Assembly: GCF_964355755.1 (NCBI RefSeq)
Contig: NC_092675.1
Span: forward strand, 26,888,412-26,948,411
Reading direction: 5' to 3'
Length of the DNA: 60,000 nt
Source of the DNA: Antedon mediterranea
Lineage: Eukaryota > Echinodermata > Crinoidea > Comatulida > Antedonidae
Part shown: piece after piece, positions 1 to 11,939 of the stretch
Numbering within the stretch: the stretch's first letter is position 1
Layout of the letters: each line of letters opens with the position of its first letter
Program-made: the position numbers and the translations under genes
The notes under the pieces: generated by a model
The model's database searches: none
Seen by the model: only the letters and a program-made list of their open reading frames with translations
What the model was told of the DNA's origin: nothing

Positions 1-222
1 ACTGATTAAATGAGCACTGGAATGTACTTTAAAATTTGTATTTTACTTATTTTGCATAACTGCATGTCAGAACACCTTAAGCCAGTGGTTTATGTATAAT
101 TAAATAATCTTAATATTTATATTGATTAATTTTTTATTTTTATTATCATATCATTCTAAAGTTTCATGGCAAAAATTATGTATTTACTTATATTATAATT
201 TTACTTTTATAATGTTTTACAG

Positions 223-243
223 CCAATACCTAACAATCAATAT
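223..243 (+). CDS. ANXA11-like: Annexin micro-exon (21 bp), N-terminal tail
   Basis: A 21-base segment between a TTTTACAG acceptor and a GTAAGT donor encodes PIPNNQY in phase 0. Its Pro/Asn/Gln/Tyr composition fits the repetitive tail of annexins A7/A11, whose tails are split into small exons. It lies 5.1 kb upstream of the next exon, so the assignment is tentative. Confidence 0.45.
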
Positions 244-3200
244 GTAAGTTTAGTTTAAGATGTTTTTTTGAGTGCTTGAATGTGTTCTTCTTTCTTTCTG
301 AGTTGCTTATAACCCTTTTGACACCAATATTCTTATGTTTACTCTATTTCTTGGGCTAATGTAGCATAGTCTGACTGGATGGAAGCAAAGCTACATAGAT
401 TATTGCTTTACATAACAAGATTAGGTGTAAAAAGATGTTGTATATTTTTAATATGTTAGTGTTGTGCAATTCACAATTTTAATTAATAAACTTATGTTTT
501 TCAAAATCTAATCTAATAATAACACTTATTAATTACTTGTTTGTTTTATTTTCATTTGTTTGATGATTATATTATAACAGTAGTCTTCAACCAGTTTTGC
601 TATCATGAGCATACATCGTAGTTTTACGGAATATAATGATCCTCTCGCATGAATTTAAAAAGGAAGCTTATCAAATTTATGACCAGGAATACAGTATACT
701 GTATGTATTGTTACAGTAAAAAATATGTTAAAAAACATGGAATTATAAAATTATACTAAACTATAAATTATAAAAATATGATGAATTTAAGTATGATAAA
801 TTATTTCTATTCAATAATTGCTCCTTAATACTCTACTCTTCTCATGACTCATTGTCATTTACTATCACTATTAAATGATTCCCTACTGATTATAATCTAT
901 GATACAAATTGTTCAAAGAAATATTTTGTGCAGTGATATTAACAGAGAGGATTATCATAATTTTAAATTTATTATTAGCATTCATATTAAAACAATTGGT
1001 TTAATTAGATGAAAATTAATGTTACTTCAAGACATTGTAATAACAAATATTAACATTAGTATTGCATTAACAAATTGGAACAGATCTAGTGCTAAGGGAG
1101 TGTGCTAGAAATCTATATTTATTGTCAGACTATTGATTTTATTTGTTAGTGATCACTGTCTTCCATTAAAAAAAATACTGCAAGATCATTTAAAAAATAC
1201 TGAAAGATCCTCTCCTAGTTACAGTATATTTACCTATAACATACATTTCCATTTTCCTTGATTTCACATATGAAAATAGACTTAATTGAGAAAGTGGTTG
1301 TACTTAAATGTTGTTAAATATTCAGAATCTCATTTATAAAATGAAGTAACCTTGAAGTATTCTAATATCACAGAATATGTTATGACATAATCCTTCAATC
1401 AATACAATGTCTGATGCAATATGATAAAAAAAATCAAACAAAATTTCATTTGTTCGTATTTTATTATTTATTTTTATTTGTTATTTTTATTTCACACTTT
1501 AGAAAGAGGTTGCATCGCAAGAATTATAACAAATATTTGCATTCTGTTTAACTATGTTACTTTGGACTGTGTATGATTATGATTACTTTGTCTTTTTTAA
1601 CAGGGAGTGGTTGGCCATGGTGTTAAAAATTGCTCCTTGTTTAATGTTACAATACAGTGACCGCCTATATCCCCTATATGCTGTATTGAATAAATGCCTC
1701 ACTTTCAATAAACACCCCACACCCCTTGAGTAAAAGACAATCCTTTGGAATAAATGCCCTAGCACATTTATTTTATCCATGCATTTTAAATAATCTTTGT
1801 AGTTGAATTCCTTGACTTCCATGATCTACAATTGATCAAGCATTTTTATACAATTTTTTATGTATTTTACCACTTCTTGAAATTAATTATGTTGTATTTT
1901 CTATCTACTGTATTTATTTAATTATACCATACCATATTACACCCAAAAAAATAAACACCTCCTTTGAATAAATGCCTCCCTCGAATACCCCCCCCCCCAC
2001 CTCCATTAAAATCCCACTTAAAAACCCTTCCGAATAATAAACACCCTGGGGCGTTTATTCAAATAAATATGAAAGTTATACAGTATAGGGATGTCCCAGA
2101 AAAAAAATTAGGAAAAGAATAAGGTTGTTGAAAATTGAAAGTGTCTAACAAATGACCTTTGGCCAATAAAACCTACTGATATCAGAATAATTAATAATTT
2201 TTCTGCCACGTTAATATTTACTTATTAATCATGTTGATACTATTGAAATCGAGTTTAATTAATCTAAAAAAACGTAATTAATCTGTTCATTAATCAAGTT
2301 CATTTGTGATTGAATGATTGTTGGGGTTATTGAATAGTGATTGTGATATACTGTTAATATTGCTGATACTCAAAATTGACAGTCAAAAGTATCTTGAAAA
2401 TGTTTATTTTTGCTACCTTCAAAGTTACTATTTTTGTTATAATTGTTTAATTTTTGGGATAACGTTTATATTAAAAAATAATTTCTTTTATTTTACGTGA
2501 GTACTATTACATTTGTAAATAGGGATTTGATATAAGTTATATTCCAAATAATCATGGATAGATTGTGTGAGACCTGATCTATAGAATTTTCTGATTTCTT
2601 GTATGCATGGAAGTGCAATCGTAGGTGTGGCTAGCGGATTATTGAACTTCATAATATATTTAGGAAGGAAATCGACAATTATATTGAATATTATTAATTT
2701 ATAGAAATGTACATGAGTTTAAAACATTTTAGAGTATTTGTTTCCATAAAATATTTTTTACTTTATTATAATTTGTTTCAAATAACAAAGACACAATGAT
2801 TGTAACGTATCATACGTATGTGTTTATTTGTCCACAACATTAATTACTATTTTTTAATTAATTAATGATTGTATTTTATGTGTTTATTTTTCTTCTATTT
2901 TTTGACTACTTATTATTTGTTCGCTATGTCAATTCAGTGTTTATTTTCCTTCATTTTTTATTTGTTTTCTACGGTGGCCCACAACTGTCACGCACACTAT
3001 ATAAATCATATTCACACAATTAAAGAAGGAATCACACAATTAAAGAAGGAATCACACAATTAAAGAAGAAATCACACAATTAAAGAAGGAATCACACAAT
3101 TAAAGAAGAAATCACACAATTAAAGAAGGAATCGCATATAAACAAAAGAAAGCATGAAAATATAAAAAGAAATGCACAAATAAAGAAGAGCTAAGCACAA

Positions 3201-6200
3201 TTAAAGAAGTCCGCAACAAATTCGAAAGCTCCTCGCACAATTAAAGAAGTTCGCAACAAAATCAAAAGCTCCTCGCACAATTAAAGAAGTCCGCAACAAA
3301 TTCGAAAGTACCTCGCACAATTAAAGAAGTCCGCAACAAATTCGAAAGTACCTCGCACAATTAGAGTACAGTAGTCCATATGGAACGCCATCGCTGCCTC
3401 CGGCAGCAGCAAACTTTAATTCTATTCGGCTCTTTTACCATTACGTTCGGCTCTTTTACCATTCGGCGCATTTACCATTCGGCGCATTTCTATTTGGCCC
3501 ATTTTTTACCATTACGTTCGGCTCTTTCAGCTTTCGGCTCTTTTTTATTCGGCCAATTTACCATTACGTTCGACTCTTTCAGCATTCGGCTCTTTTTTAT
3601 TCGGCCCATTTAACATTACGTTCGGCTCTTTTTGATTCGGCCCTTTTTTATTCGGCTCTTTCTGCATTACGTTGGGCTTTTTTTAAATCGGCATTTTTTT
3701 ATATGGCGCAATTAAAATCTAACCTTTGACATGGGTCAAATGGAAGAAAATCAACGACTGGAAATGAGTCTATGAAAAGTTTACAAACATTTCATCATCA
3801 TGGCGCCAACCATGAGTAGCCAACCGATTAAAGATGTGTTGAATAACCTAAATTAATTCATCTTTTAACAAATTTTGAGAGAGAAAGGGTAAATTATTAT
3901 TATTAAATGTTTGGCTGACACTAGGCGAGGCCTAGCTAGCCTAGGCCATAAATCAAACCTTTTCTCTCTCAAAATGGTTAATAAGGTAGGACAATTGCAA
4001 GTTCTCTAACTAACACATTAATCATGTCAATAAAATGATTTAGTTATATTGAAATAGCCTTCAAATTCATTTAATTCAACCAACCAAACACTCTACATGC
4101 TGCATCTATATGTTTTGTAAACTTTTCATAGACTCATTTCCAGCCGTTGATTTTCTTCCATTTGACCCCATGTAAAAGGTTAGAATTTAATTGCGCCCCG
4201 CATAAAAAAGGGCCAAATCAAAAAGAGCCGAACGTAATGCAGAAAGAGCCGAATAAAAAAGGGCCGAATTAAAAAGAGCCGAATGCTGAAAGAGCCGAAC
4301 GTAATGGTAAATGGGCCGAATAAAAAAGAGCCGAATGCTGAAAGAGCCGAACGTAATGGTAAATGGGCCGAATAGAAATGCGCCGAATGCTAAAAGAGCC
4401 GAACGTAATGGTAAAAGAGCCGAATAGAATTAAAGTTTCCTGCCGGAGGCAGCAATGGCGTTCCATACGGACTACTGTACTTTAATTGTGTGTGAGGTAC
4501 TTTCGAATTTGTTGTGGACTTCTTTAATTGTGCGAGGAGCTTTCGAATTTGTTGCGGACTTCTTTAATTGTGCGAGGGGCTTTCAAATTTGTTGCAGACT
4601 TCTTTAATTGTGCGAGGAGCTTTCGAATTTGTTGCGGACTTCTTTAATTGTGCTTAGCTCTTCTTTAATTGTGCGTTTCTTCTTTATTTGTGCATTTCGT
4701 TTTGTATTTTCATGCTTTCTTTTGTTTATATGCGATTTCTTTTTTAATTGTGCGATTTCTTCTTTAATTGTGTGATTCCTTCTTTAATTGTGTAATTCCT
4801 TCTTTAATTGTGTGATTCTGTGTTATAGTGTGCGTGACAGTTGTGGGCCACCGTAGTTTTCTACATTTTTTTATGTTTCATCTTCAATGTTTAATCAATT
4901 AATTATTATAACTGAAAACGCTTTGTTCTTGCCATTATTTTTTATGCCAACTAGAAGACAACTTGGTCAATTAGTTTATACACATATTGAATTGTGTTGG
5001 GAAGCAGCTGAGGGTGGGGCAGGGAAAGTAGACAGAGTACTGTAGGTTGGGCATGATTCAATTTATAGAGTTGTTTATGAGCAGAGAACTGATCATGTGT
5101 GGAAAAGATTCTTCAGTATACAATGAATTATTGTTCATAATTTTCTACGTAGTGGTGTATTTCTTTTGAGCAAAGAAAACAAAGCTGGCTATTGACGTTG
5201 TGATGAGAACTGGAGCTACAGTAATTTTATCACTGTGGCCCACACAGATCATAGCGCTTTTATACTATGTTACTGCTAAATCAAACCATGCAAGAGCATT
5301 TTGAAAAGTTAAAAATTTTATGTAATTTTTTTATTTTCTAGGGTGCAGCAATGGCAACTACTGCCTTTCGTCCCCAGCATACAGCAGGGTCTACCATGCC
5401 TATGCCTGCTCCTGTACCGGCTGCTGCACCAGTAAGTTACAGTAATTTCTTTCTTTATGAACAGTAAACTGATACTAATATGATGTATGAAATAAATATT
5501 TGATATTAGATTAATTTAAAATTCCAGTGGTTCTATTTACATTTAGGCTAAGATAAAGACTTGGACATTCCCCCGTGTACATGAATACCACTTATTCTTT
5601 AAATATTTTATAAGTGAAATACTTACTACTGTACTTATATAAATATCTCTCATCTACAGTAAGAATAATTGTGGTTCTATTGACATTTAGGTAAAGATAA
5701 AGACTTGAACATTCCCCCATGTACATGAATACCTCTTAAGGAAAATCGTTAAATATTTATAGATTTAAGTGAAATACTTACTACTGTACATATATAAATA
5801 TCTCTCATCTACAGTAAGGATAATTGGTGAATACAGCCACAGTAGACAAAAAATAATATAGACCTTGTAAAGCTTGTAGAATGGTTTTGACTTTGATCTA
5901 TACCTAGCCCAACATTTGTTTCGGTCCCATTATCGAGGATTAGTTCATTTCAGTTTAGTTTACAAATATATATTGTGTTTTTTTTGTTCAGTACCAACCA
6001 CCAAGCCAAGCCCCACCCCAGCAACATTATCAACCACCACCCAGCCAACAACCCAGCCGACAAGGCAGTCAACATGCCAGTCAGCCTCCATCCAGTCAGA
6101 TGTCAAATATGTCTATCGGTGGATCGTACCAATATAGGGTAGGAGTATTATAGTATTTGACAGTGGTACTATTTGTTACAGTGTAATGGTAATTAAATTG

Positions 6201-9200
6201 TCCCAAGCCCTATTCTTCATATACAACAACGTTAAAAAAGATGTATTGCCTCCTTAGAGGTGTAATATAAAGTTTGATATTTCCTGAAAAAAATATATTT
6301 TTCGCAAGGGATTACGTGTCTTCATTGAGAGATTTAAACCTAATAGAAGTCGCTTTTCGAAGCGCAACCAATAGCATTGACTCAGATCATAGACGGGCAT
6401 AATCAGGTGTCAAACACCACATGATGTGTTTTAACATTTTTTGTTTTCAAATTATCATATTTAAAAATGTAATAAAAATGAATATAATTATAATAAATTA
6501 TCTATGTTTTAGGGACATGGTATTGTTAAAGATAAACCAGGCTTTGACGGACATAGAGAAGCCGAAATATTACGCAAGGCGATGAAAGGCATAGGTATTA
6601 AAATGGTCACTGTCATTTGTTTCTTTTTCTAACAAAAAAAGAAACTTTAAAAGAATGTTTTTGAAATAGATTATGCTTCACTTTTATTTCAATGAAAATA
6701 TTCTTTCTTTTTTTTTTTGGTAAAGTACAATTTTACAATATTGTAATGTTTAGTTCAGCATGATATTTCTCTGAAACATGAGAATCAGCTGCCTCCAATA
6801 TTTTGCTGTGCCTGTCTCTTTTTTTAAAAATTATTATATATCTGTTTAAATTAACCATGGAGTGTTTACTCCATGAATTAACACACTGTGTTTCTCATAA
6901 ATACTCAGGCACAGATGAAAAGGCAATTATAGACGTACTCACAAGTTGTTCAAACAAACAACGACAGAAAGTTATTCTTGATTACAAGACCATGTATGGA
7001 AAGGTAATTATTTATTTACTAATTACTAATTACTAGCAAAGAACAGAAGTTTCAAATGTTGTTTAAAACCTTTCCAGTACAATTCCTATCATTTTGATAC
7101 TGCATGTGTATGGATGCATGCAATAGTAAATATGTATAATGAATAAATGTACAAATTCAGCCAAGTGGGGAATTGAGACACCATTTTGGCTTCCATATTG
7201 GATTCTAGATGGCTGATAATTTATTTATATATGATAACGTATTTTCCCTGTACAATTGCGGTCATTTTGATATCCCAAGTTGATTTTCCAGTCAACTATG
7301 TCACGTGGCAAAAATGCAGAAACCTGAACGTTCATTAGAGAGCATTAATTATCACCATTAGTTATCACTTTTTCGTTAAATAGGGTTAAATCCAAATGAC
7401 ATATGATGGATAATTGACCAATCAAATTGTAAGAATACAATCAGGAGTGTTGATACAACAAACACATGCATTTCTCTTTCTCTCATAATATTACATTGTA
7501 TTATTATTATTGTTTATTTTTTTCAAAGTATATTATTATATTTGTTAAAAGCTTCTTTTATTTTGCAGGATCTCATCAGCAACTTGAAGGGAGAAATAAA
7601 AGGCAAATTTGAAGATGTTGTTCTTGGTCTTCTACAGTTACCAGCTGTCTTTGATGCCCACCAGCTCCGAAAAGCCATGAAGGTATAACAAGTGTCCTCA
7701 GAACTCCTCCGTTACAGCTTACTATATTTACACAATTGTGCAAAACTATGCATTTTAGAATCTGTCATTTTGACGACTAAATTAATTAACAATTTATCTT
7801 TGCTAAGAATAATCCAAAGTACCAAAAATAGAAACCCTGTTGAAGAAACAGTACTATTTGAAAACATTCTTTTTTCATTTTGTTATTTAATTGATACTTG
7901 TTTTCTAGTAATTAATTGTAATTAGTATTAACATAATTTTGATTGAAAAAAATCTGTACTGTATTGTATCTCATTATGACCTCTATTAAAGGACCCTTTT
8001 GACCCTTCATACATGAACTAACAGACTCTGTACCCATATAATATATTAATATGGATTTACAGCGTTTGGGAAGTTTATATATACATATCTCATTATTAAC
8101 AATGTTAATATTTTAAATATTTAATAGGGTGTTGGGACGGACGAGGCTGTTCTCATTGAAATTCTTTGCAGCAGAAGCAATCAGCAAATAAAAGAAATCA
8201 AGGAAGCGTATAAGAAAGGTAAACTAACGAAATTACCTTTACCTGCCTTTTAGAAAGTAGAAGGATTAATATTGTGGATACTACAGACAATCGAGGATCT
8301 TACCTTTATTCATTAAAACAGAAGTGAAACATTAACTACAAATTACATAATGTATTGAGAAATTCTTCAATAGAAACCAACACAGAACAGTACATTATAA
8401 AATAATGAGTATGACCAAATCAAGTTCAATATAATGATCAGGCTGAATGAAAATAAATCAATGAATAATTATAATATGAATTATTATATACTGTCTCCAT
8501 CTTGACTTGAATGTCAATGGTTAGACCATACCAGAAAGCGTCATTCCAATTTTGGCTACCAGTTACGGTTGACAATTTTATCATGCAAATTATTCAGGCA
8601 TACCAAAATACCTAGCAACTATTTTTGTTAAAGATGAACATAAAATATTGTTTATGGGTGGAATAAACATGTTTGTTATATGATACAAAGTCAATCAAGA
8701 CATTTATTGTAATATTAACATTTAATCATATTTTTACAGAATTCAAAAGAGATCTTGAGAAGGATATTGTTTCAGAGACATCTGGACATTTCAAGAGATT
8801 ACTAGTCTCCATGGTACAGGGTGGTCGATCCGAAAGTTTACAAACTGATACATTCAAGGCCAAGGAAGATGCGAAGGTACGTTCATGCTAGTAAATAGAA
8901 ACATTTTCAAATTGGAAAAGGTAGCCATAATAATATTTGTTCTTATATAGCATTTATTGCACAATGATTCTAAGCCCTTCGCATGATTACCTCGGTTATT
9001 TTTTTTTATCAAACATACTTCTATAATGCAGCTAGTAATCAGCACAAAGTTGTGTCTTGATCTAACCGGGTACCCATTTATACACCTGGGTGGAGAGAGG
9101 CAAACGTAAGTAAAGTATCTTGCCTAAGGTACAAGCAATGGGACAAGAGTCACTATCAGTAATCCAACGTGCAACACACTGTGCCACATGTTTTCTTTTA

Positions 9201-11939
9201 TCTATACACTGTCACCCAGTCTAATATCTAGGTCACATGTTGATTATGTTTAATAGTGGAGCTGTAGCTTGATGTTGAAATCCTAAGGTTCAGAGTTCAA
9301 TCATGACATAGTGCCACGGTTTTAACTCAAGATTGTTTCTACTCCCCTACCTAAACTTCAAATGTGACTTTTTTAGAGTTTATAAACATGATATAGTTTA
9401 TCCATAATGTAATTGGCATGTTAATAATAATCTTTAATAACTCTTTTACAGGCCCTCTATGAGGCAGGAGAGAAGAGATGGGGAACAGATGAATCCAGAT
9501 TCAATGCCATCTTTGCATCCCGCAGTGTTCCTCAGTTACGTTTAATTTTTGAAGAGTACACTAAAATCAGCCGGAACAGCATGGAAGCAACGATAAAAAG
9601 TGAAATGTCTGGTGATCTTGAGAATGGAATGCTTACAATTAGTAAGTCATTTCTTTAATTATAAGCCAGTAGCTAGGATTTTCTTTGTTCTTTTTTCCAC
9701 AAAAATCATTATTGCAGGCTAAAAGCAGAATTAGTGTGGAAAAAAATGTGTACATTACATTTGTATATTATTAGTCTCATCTGTGTGTGGGGCCTTTGTC
9801 CAACCATATACATCATGTAGGAATGTTGTCACTGGTAATGGTGGGCCTTTGTCCAACCATATACATCATGTACTGTAGGAATGTTGTCACTTGTATGTAC
9901 ATGTTTCCTTATTGATTACTATCCAAAACCTATTGGTCCTGTGTACATACCTGTATAGTGCATGTTAAAGAACTTGGTACACTATTCAAAAAGAGTAGGG
10001 GATTGTCTCATGGTGTGCTGATCTGGTAGGCGCTGCTATGGGTCCTCAGAGGCCAATCCAAATTTCTTTAAGTTCAATATAAAATTTATTCAATAATGGT
10101 AATTGATTGAAATTTATATTTATACTGGGTAACCTCTTCAGTCAAAGACTGGTCTCCCAGAGGGCCCAGTTGGTGATCAGTGGCTGTGATGTACTAATAC
10201 ACCGGGGTAACCCCCTACTCGTCTCGAAAGATGTACTAGTGCACACGAGCTAGATGTGTACACACGGTTTATAGTCCTTATCCGAGAAGACTCGTTCTAC
10301 CACCAGAACCATGGAGTGAGTGAGCCTCGAACCCCTGCCGATGTTATGGCTACGTAATTACGGTTCCACTGTCTTAACCGCTCGGCCACTCACTCACACA
10401 ATACAAGAATAACCAACAGTTAAACTTGAGGACCAGTATAAAATACCTTTACCTTTATATTGTTTTGTTTTCAACAGTAAGCTGTGTGAGAAACACGCCT
10501 AAATATTTTGCAGAAAGGCTTTACAAATCAATGAAAGTAAGGACAATATTCATTATGTTTGTCATCTATGTTTTGTATTATAGTATAAGTGATCATGTCG
10601 AAATTATTTTACTGCAGTTGCTGCAGTACATTTTACATTTGTTACTGCATTAATGTATGAAATTAATATTCAATGTAAAGGTTTATGAGATATCCTATCC
10701 AATACTGCATTAAACAATGTGCTAAATAATTGACTAAACAAGTTAATGGACAAATAAAATTGAGTTACTGCAGTATAATAATTTGACATGACTCCTAAAG
10801 AAATAGTATACATTTTTAAAATTTAACATTATTGATAATTCATATTCTTAATTATCAGCAGCAGCATAGAAATGCCTTATTAATCTAGGACACGAAACTT
10901 CAAAATCACTTTATATAGCATTTCTTGTCAATCAATTTTGCATAATAATAATAATTTATTTGGAAGCTACACTTTTGAAACAGTGGCACACTTCTTGAAT
11001 GAAGGTGCGTCCAGAGTAAGTAAAATAAAAGTTTAAAAAAAAAAATGTTAACAATAGGTCTATTTACAGTACAAGGAAACTTAAACTAAATTATGTACAA
11101 GATATAAATAAATAACATTAAGTTATATGTATTCTTATTTTTTACAGGGACTTGGAACAGATGACACGACGTTAATAAGGTGTATGGTGTCACGTTGTGA
11201 GATTGACATGGTAGAGATCAAAGAGGAGTTCAAACGAAGTTACAAACAAACGCTAGGTCGCTTCATATCTGTAAGTTTATATTACACTGTACTTCATCTC
11301 TGTTATGTCTTACATTTTCAACTTCAGTGTGACACACCAACTATTTCATCTTCGGCATAATAACAAAAGAATTAGTACATTTGTTTTTGTATAACCTATT
11401 TCAGTTGATGATTTGTCTAGACTTTTTGACTTTGAGTTAAGAGTTCAGCTGTAACATTGGAAGTGTTTCTACAAATAGCAGGCCTCAAAAATGACTCCGG
11501 GCTAGTCAACCTAACTTCCTATAAACTTGCCCAGGTGTCTAGTAGGTCGTGGACTTGAGTTTGGTTTGCAATGCTCTTTTTACACGTATCACCAGCTTAG
11601 AATTTGTTGTATAATACCCAATAAAAATTGGCCAATTAGTGCACTAAAACTGAAATTTGAAAAATCATGCCCTGATACAGTACAGGAATACGTCTCATTT
11701 GGGACACATTATTAAGGTCACGCACTTTCATATAATGAATGAAGTTTTTTAACACTATGGCCATTCATCGGACATTCCTATAATAAATGGATTATATTGT
11801 ATTATATAGTAATACTGTGTATTACATAACCAAGGTTCTATATCATTATTATTGACTAATTCGTTATCTTTTCTCTCAGGGTGACACTTCTGGCGACTAC
11901 AAGAGAATATTAATAGCGTTAGCTGGTGGTGAGAATTAA
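223..11939 (+). CDS. ANXA11-like: Annexin A7/A11-like gene, 12 exons, 5' end not in view
   Basis: Calcium-dependent phospholipid-binding protein, cytosolic and recruited to membranes. Exons joined: 223-243, 5342-5431, 5992-6138, 6513-6594, 6909-7003, 7569-7682, 8128-8218, 8740-8876, 9452-9641, 10478-10536, 11148-11270, 11880-11939; phases agree at every junction and the sum is 1209 bases (402 residues plus TAA). The visible N-terminus is rich in Pro, Gln, Ser and Tyr, as in long-tailed annexins A7 and A11. Four core repeats follow (about 316 residues), with type II calcium loops GIGTDE, GVGTDE, RWGTDE and GLGTDD. Repeat II carries TSGHF and repeat IV ends GDTSGDY, both closer to A11 than A7 from memory. 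The first exon is probably missing, so the start codon is unknown. The gene ends tail-to-tail with ADAMTS-A. Confidence 0.9.
1683..2065. repeat. Dispersed repeat with AATAAACACC / AATAAATGCC words
   Basis: Several copies of AATAAACACC and GAATAAATGCC-like words occur here in one orientation. The right edge is a local palindrome (AATAAACACCCTGGGGCGTT followed by TATT). This looks like an old DNA-transposon relic; the family is not identified. Confidence 0.35.
2970..4855. mobile_element. Foldback element: near-complete 1886-bp palindrome
   Basis: The two ends are TACGGTGGCCCACAACTGTC and its reverse complement, flanked by a direct 6-base repeat GTTTTC at 2964-2969 and 4856-4861. The arms mirror each other inward in order: 20-bp units containing CACAATTAAAGAAG, then 40-bp units containing GCACAATTAAAGAAGTCCGC, then TTCGGCTCTTTT-type units, then unique sequence. 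The mirror centre lies near 3912. No protein-coding capacity is credible, so it is a non-autonomous DNA transposon. The TACGG...CCGTA ends with a 6-bp target duplication recall the IS3EU superfamily from memory, but I cannot test this. Confidence 0.8.
5342..5431 (+). CDS. ANXA11-like: Annexin exon, Ala/Pro/Met tail
   Basis: It lies between TTTTCTAG and GTAAGT and is 90 bases in phase 0. It encodes an Ala/Pro/Met-rich stretch ([13 protein letters not shown] then [12 protein letters not shown]) typical of the disordered annexin A7/A11 tail. An in-frame ATG at 5351 could be an alternative start. Confidence 0.75.
5527..5826. repeat. Imperfect tandem duplication, two units of about 145-155 bp
   Basis: Unit 5527-5670 (starting GTGGTTCTATTTACATTTAG) is repeated at 5671-5826 with small indels. 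Both units end with CTCTCATCTACAGTAAG. It lies inside an annexin intron and no open frame is shared. Confidence 0.85.
5992..6138 (+). CDS. ANXA11-like: Annexin exon, Gln/Pro-rich tail
   Basis: It lies between TTGTTCAG and GTAGGA, 147 bases in phase 0. It encodes 49 residues dominated by Gln, Pro and Ser ([20 protein letters not shown] at the start), a low-complexity prion-like tail of the kind that helps annexin A11 phase-separate. Confidence 0.88.
6513..6594 (+). CDS. ANXA11-like: Annexin exon, start of core repeat I
   Basis: 82 bases. It encodes [18 protein letters not shown] and continues to MKGIG, the canonical entry into annexin repeat I. It ends in phase 1 before GTATTA. Confidence 0.92.
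6909..7003 (+). CDS. ANXA11-like: Annexin exon, repeat I calcium loop
   Basis: 95 bases. It completes the GIGTDE calcium loop and encodes the repeat I helices ([18 protein letters not shown]). Confidence 0.93.
7569..7682 (+). CDS. ANXA11-like: Annexin exon, end of repeat I
   Basis: 114 bases in phase 0. It encodes [20 protein letters not shown] through HQLRKAMK; the acidic pair in KFEDV should supply the distal calcium ligand of repeat I. Confidence 0.93.
8128..8218 (+). CDS. ANXA11-like: Annexin exon, repeat II first half
   Basis: 91 bases. It encodes [20 protein letters not shown] and following, the repeat II calcium loop and helix B, ending in phase 1. Confidence 0.93.
8740..8876 (+). 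CDS. ANXA11-like: Annexin exon, repeat II second half
   Basis: 137 bases. It encodes [20 protein letters not shown] and [13 protein letters not shown]. His replaces the distal acidic residue (TSGHF), as I recall for annexin A11. Confidence 0.92.
9041..9190. repeat. Retroposon fragment, 'cacctgggtggagagaggcaa' type
   Basis: It contains GGGTACCCATTTATACACCT, then GGGTGGAGAGAGGCAA and CTTGCCTAAGGTACAAGCAA. I recall words like these from widespread SINE/LINE 3' tails of marine invertebrates. A related tail occurs at 59500-59690. It lies in an annexin intron. Confidence 0.5.
9452..9641 (+). CDS. ANXA11-like: Annexin exon, repeat III
   Basis: 190 bases. It encodes [20 protein letters not shown], helix-rich repeat III, and [12 protein letters not shown] with the distal acidic ligand. 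Confidence 0.93.
9791..9890. repeat. Short tandem duplication (about 42 bp unit)
   Basis: GGCCTTTGTCCAACCATATA plus CATCATGTAGGAATGTTGTC occurs at 9791-9832 and again, with a 4-base insertion, at 9844-9890. Intronic. Confidence 0.8.
10110..10400 (-). mobile_element. tRNA-derived SINE-like element
   Basis: On the minus strand, 10397-10313 reads as a degenerate class II tRNA (Leu/Ser-like): GTGAGTG paired with CACTCAC, an A-box-like TGGCCGAGCGGTTAAGAC and a B-box-like GGGGTTCGAGGCTC. The anticodon stem does not pair well. The adjoining 200 bases resemble a SINE body. A working tRNA gene is unlikely. Confidence 0.55.
10478..10536 (+). CDS. ANXA11-like: Annexin exon, repeat III-IV linker
   Basis: 59 bases. 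It encodes [20 protein letters not shown], the conserved entry into repeat IV, ending in phase 0 before GTAAGG. Confidence 0.93.
11148..11270 (+). CDS. ANXA11-like: Annexin exon, repeat IV first part
   Basis: 123 bases in phase 0. It encodes [20 protein letters not shown] and on to TLGRFIS, with the repeat IV calcium loop. Confidence 0.94.
11880..11939 (+). CDS. ANXA11-like: Annexin last exon and stop
   Basis: 60 bases. It encodes [19 protein letters not shown] and then TAA at 11937-11939, the usual annexin carboxyl end. A candidate polyadenylation word AATAAA is at 12954-12959. Confidence 0.93.
   Translation, partial: GDTSGDYKRILIALAGGEN

Larger units (their letters stand above)
244..5341 (+). 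other. Long annexin intron with repeats
   Basis: No further coding exon is seen. The stretch holds an A/T-rich repeat with AATAAACACC words near 1683-2065, a poly-C run near 1987-1999 and the large foldback element at 2970-4855. The remainder is unremarkable AT-rich sequence. Confidence 0.5.

Noticed and set aside
3380-4466. Open frames on both strands rich in Phe-Gly-Ser-Phe repeats
   Set aside because: They are translations of the TTCGGCTCTTTT tandem units in the two mirror arms of the foldback element, not genes.
10313-10397. Functional tRNA gene on the minus strand
   Set aside because: The anticodon stem does not pair and the sequence is embedded in a longer SINE-like body.
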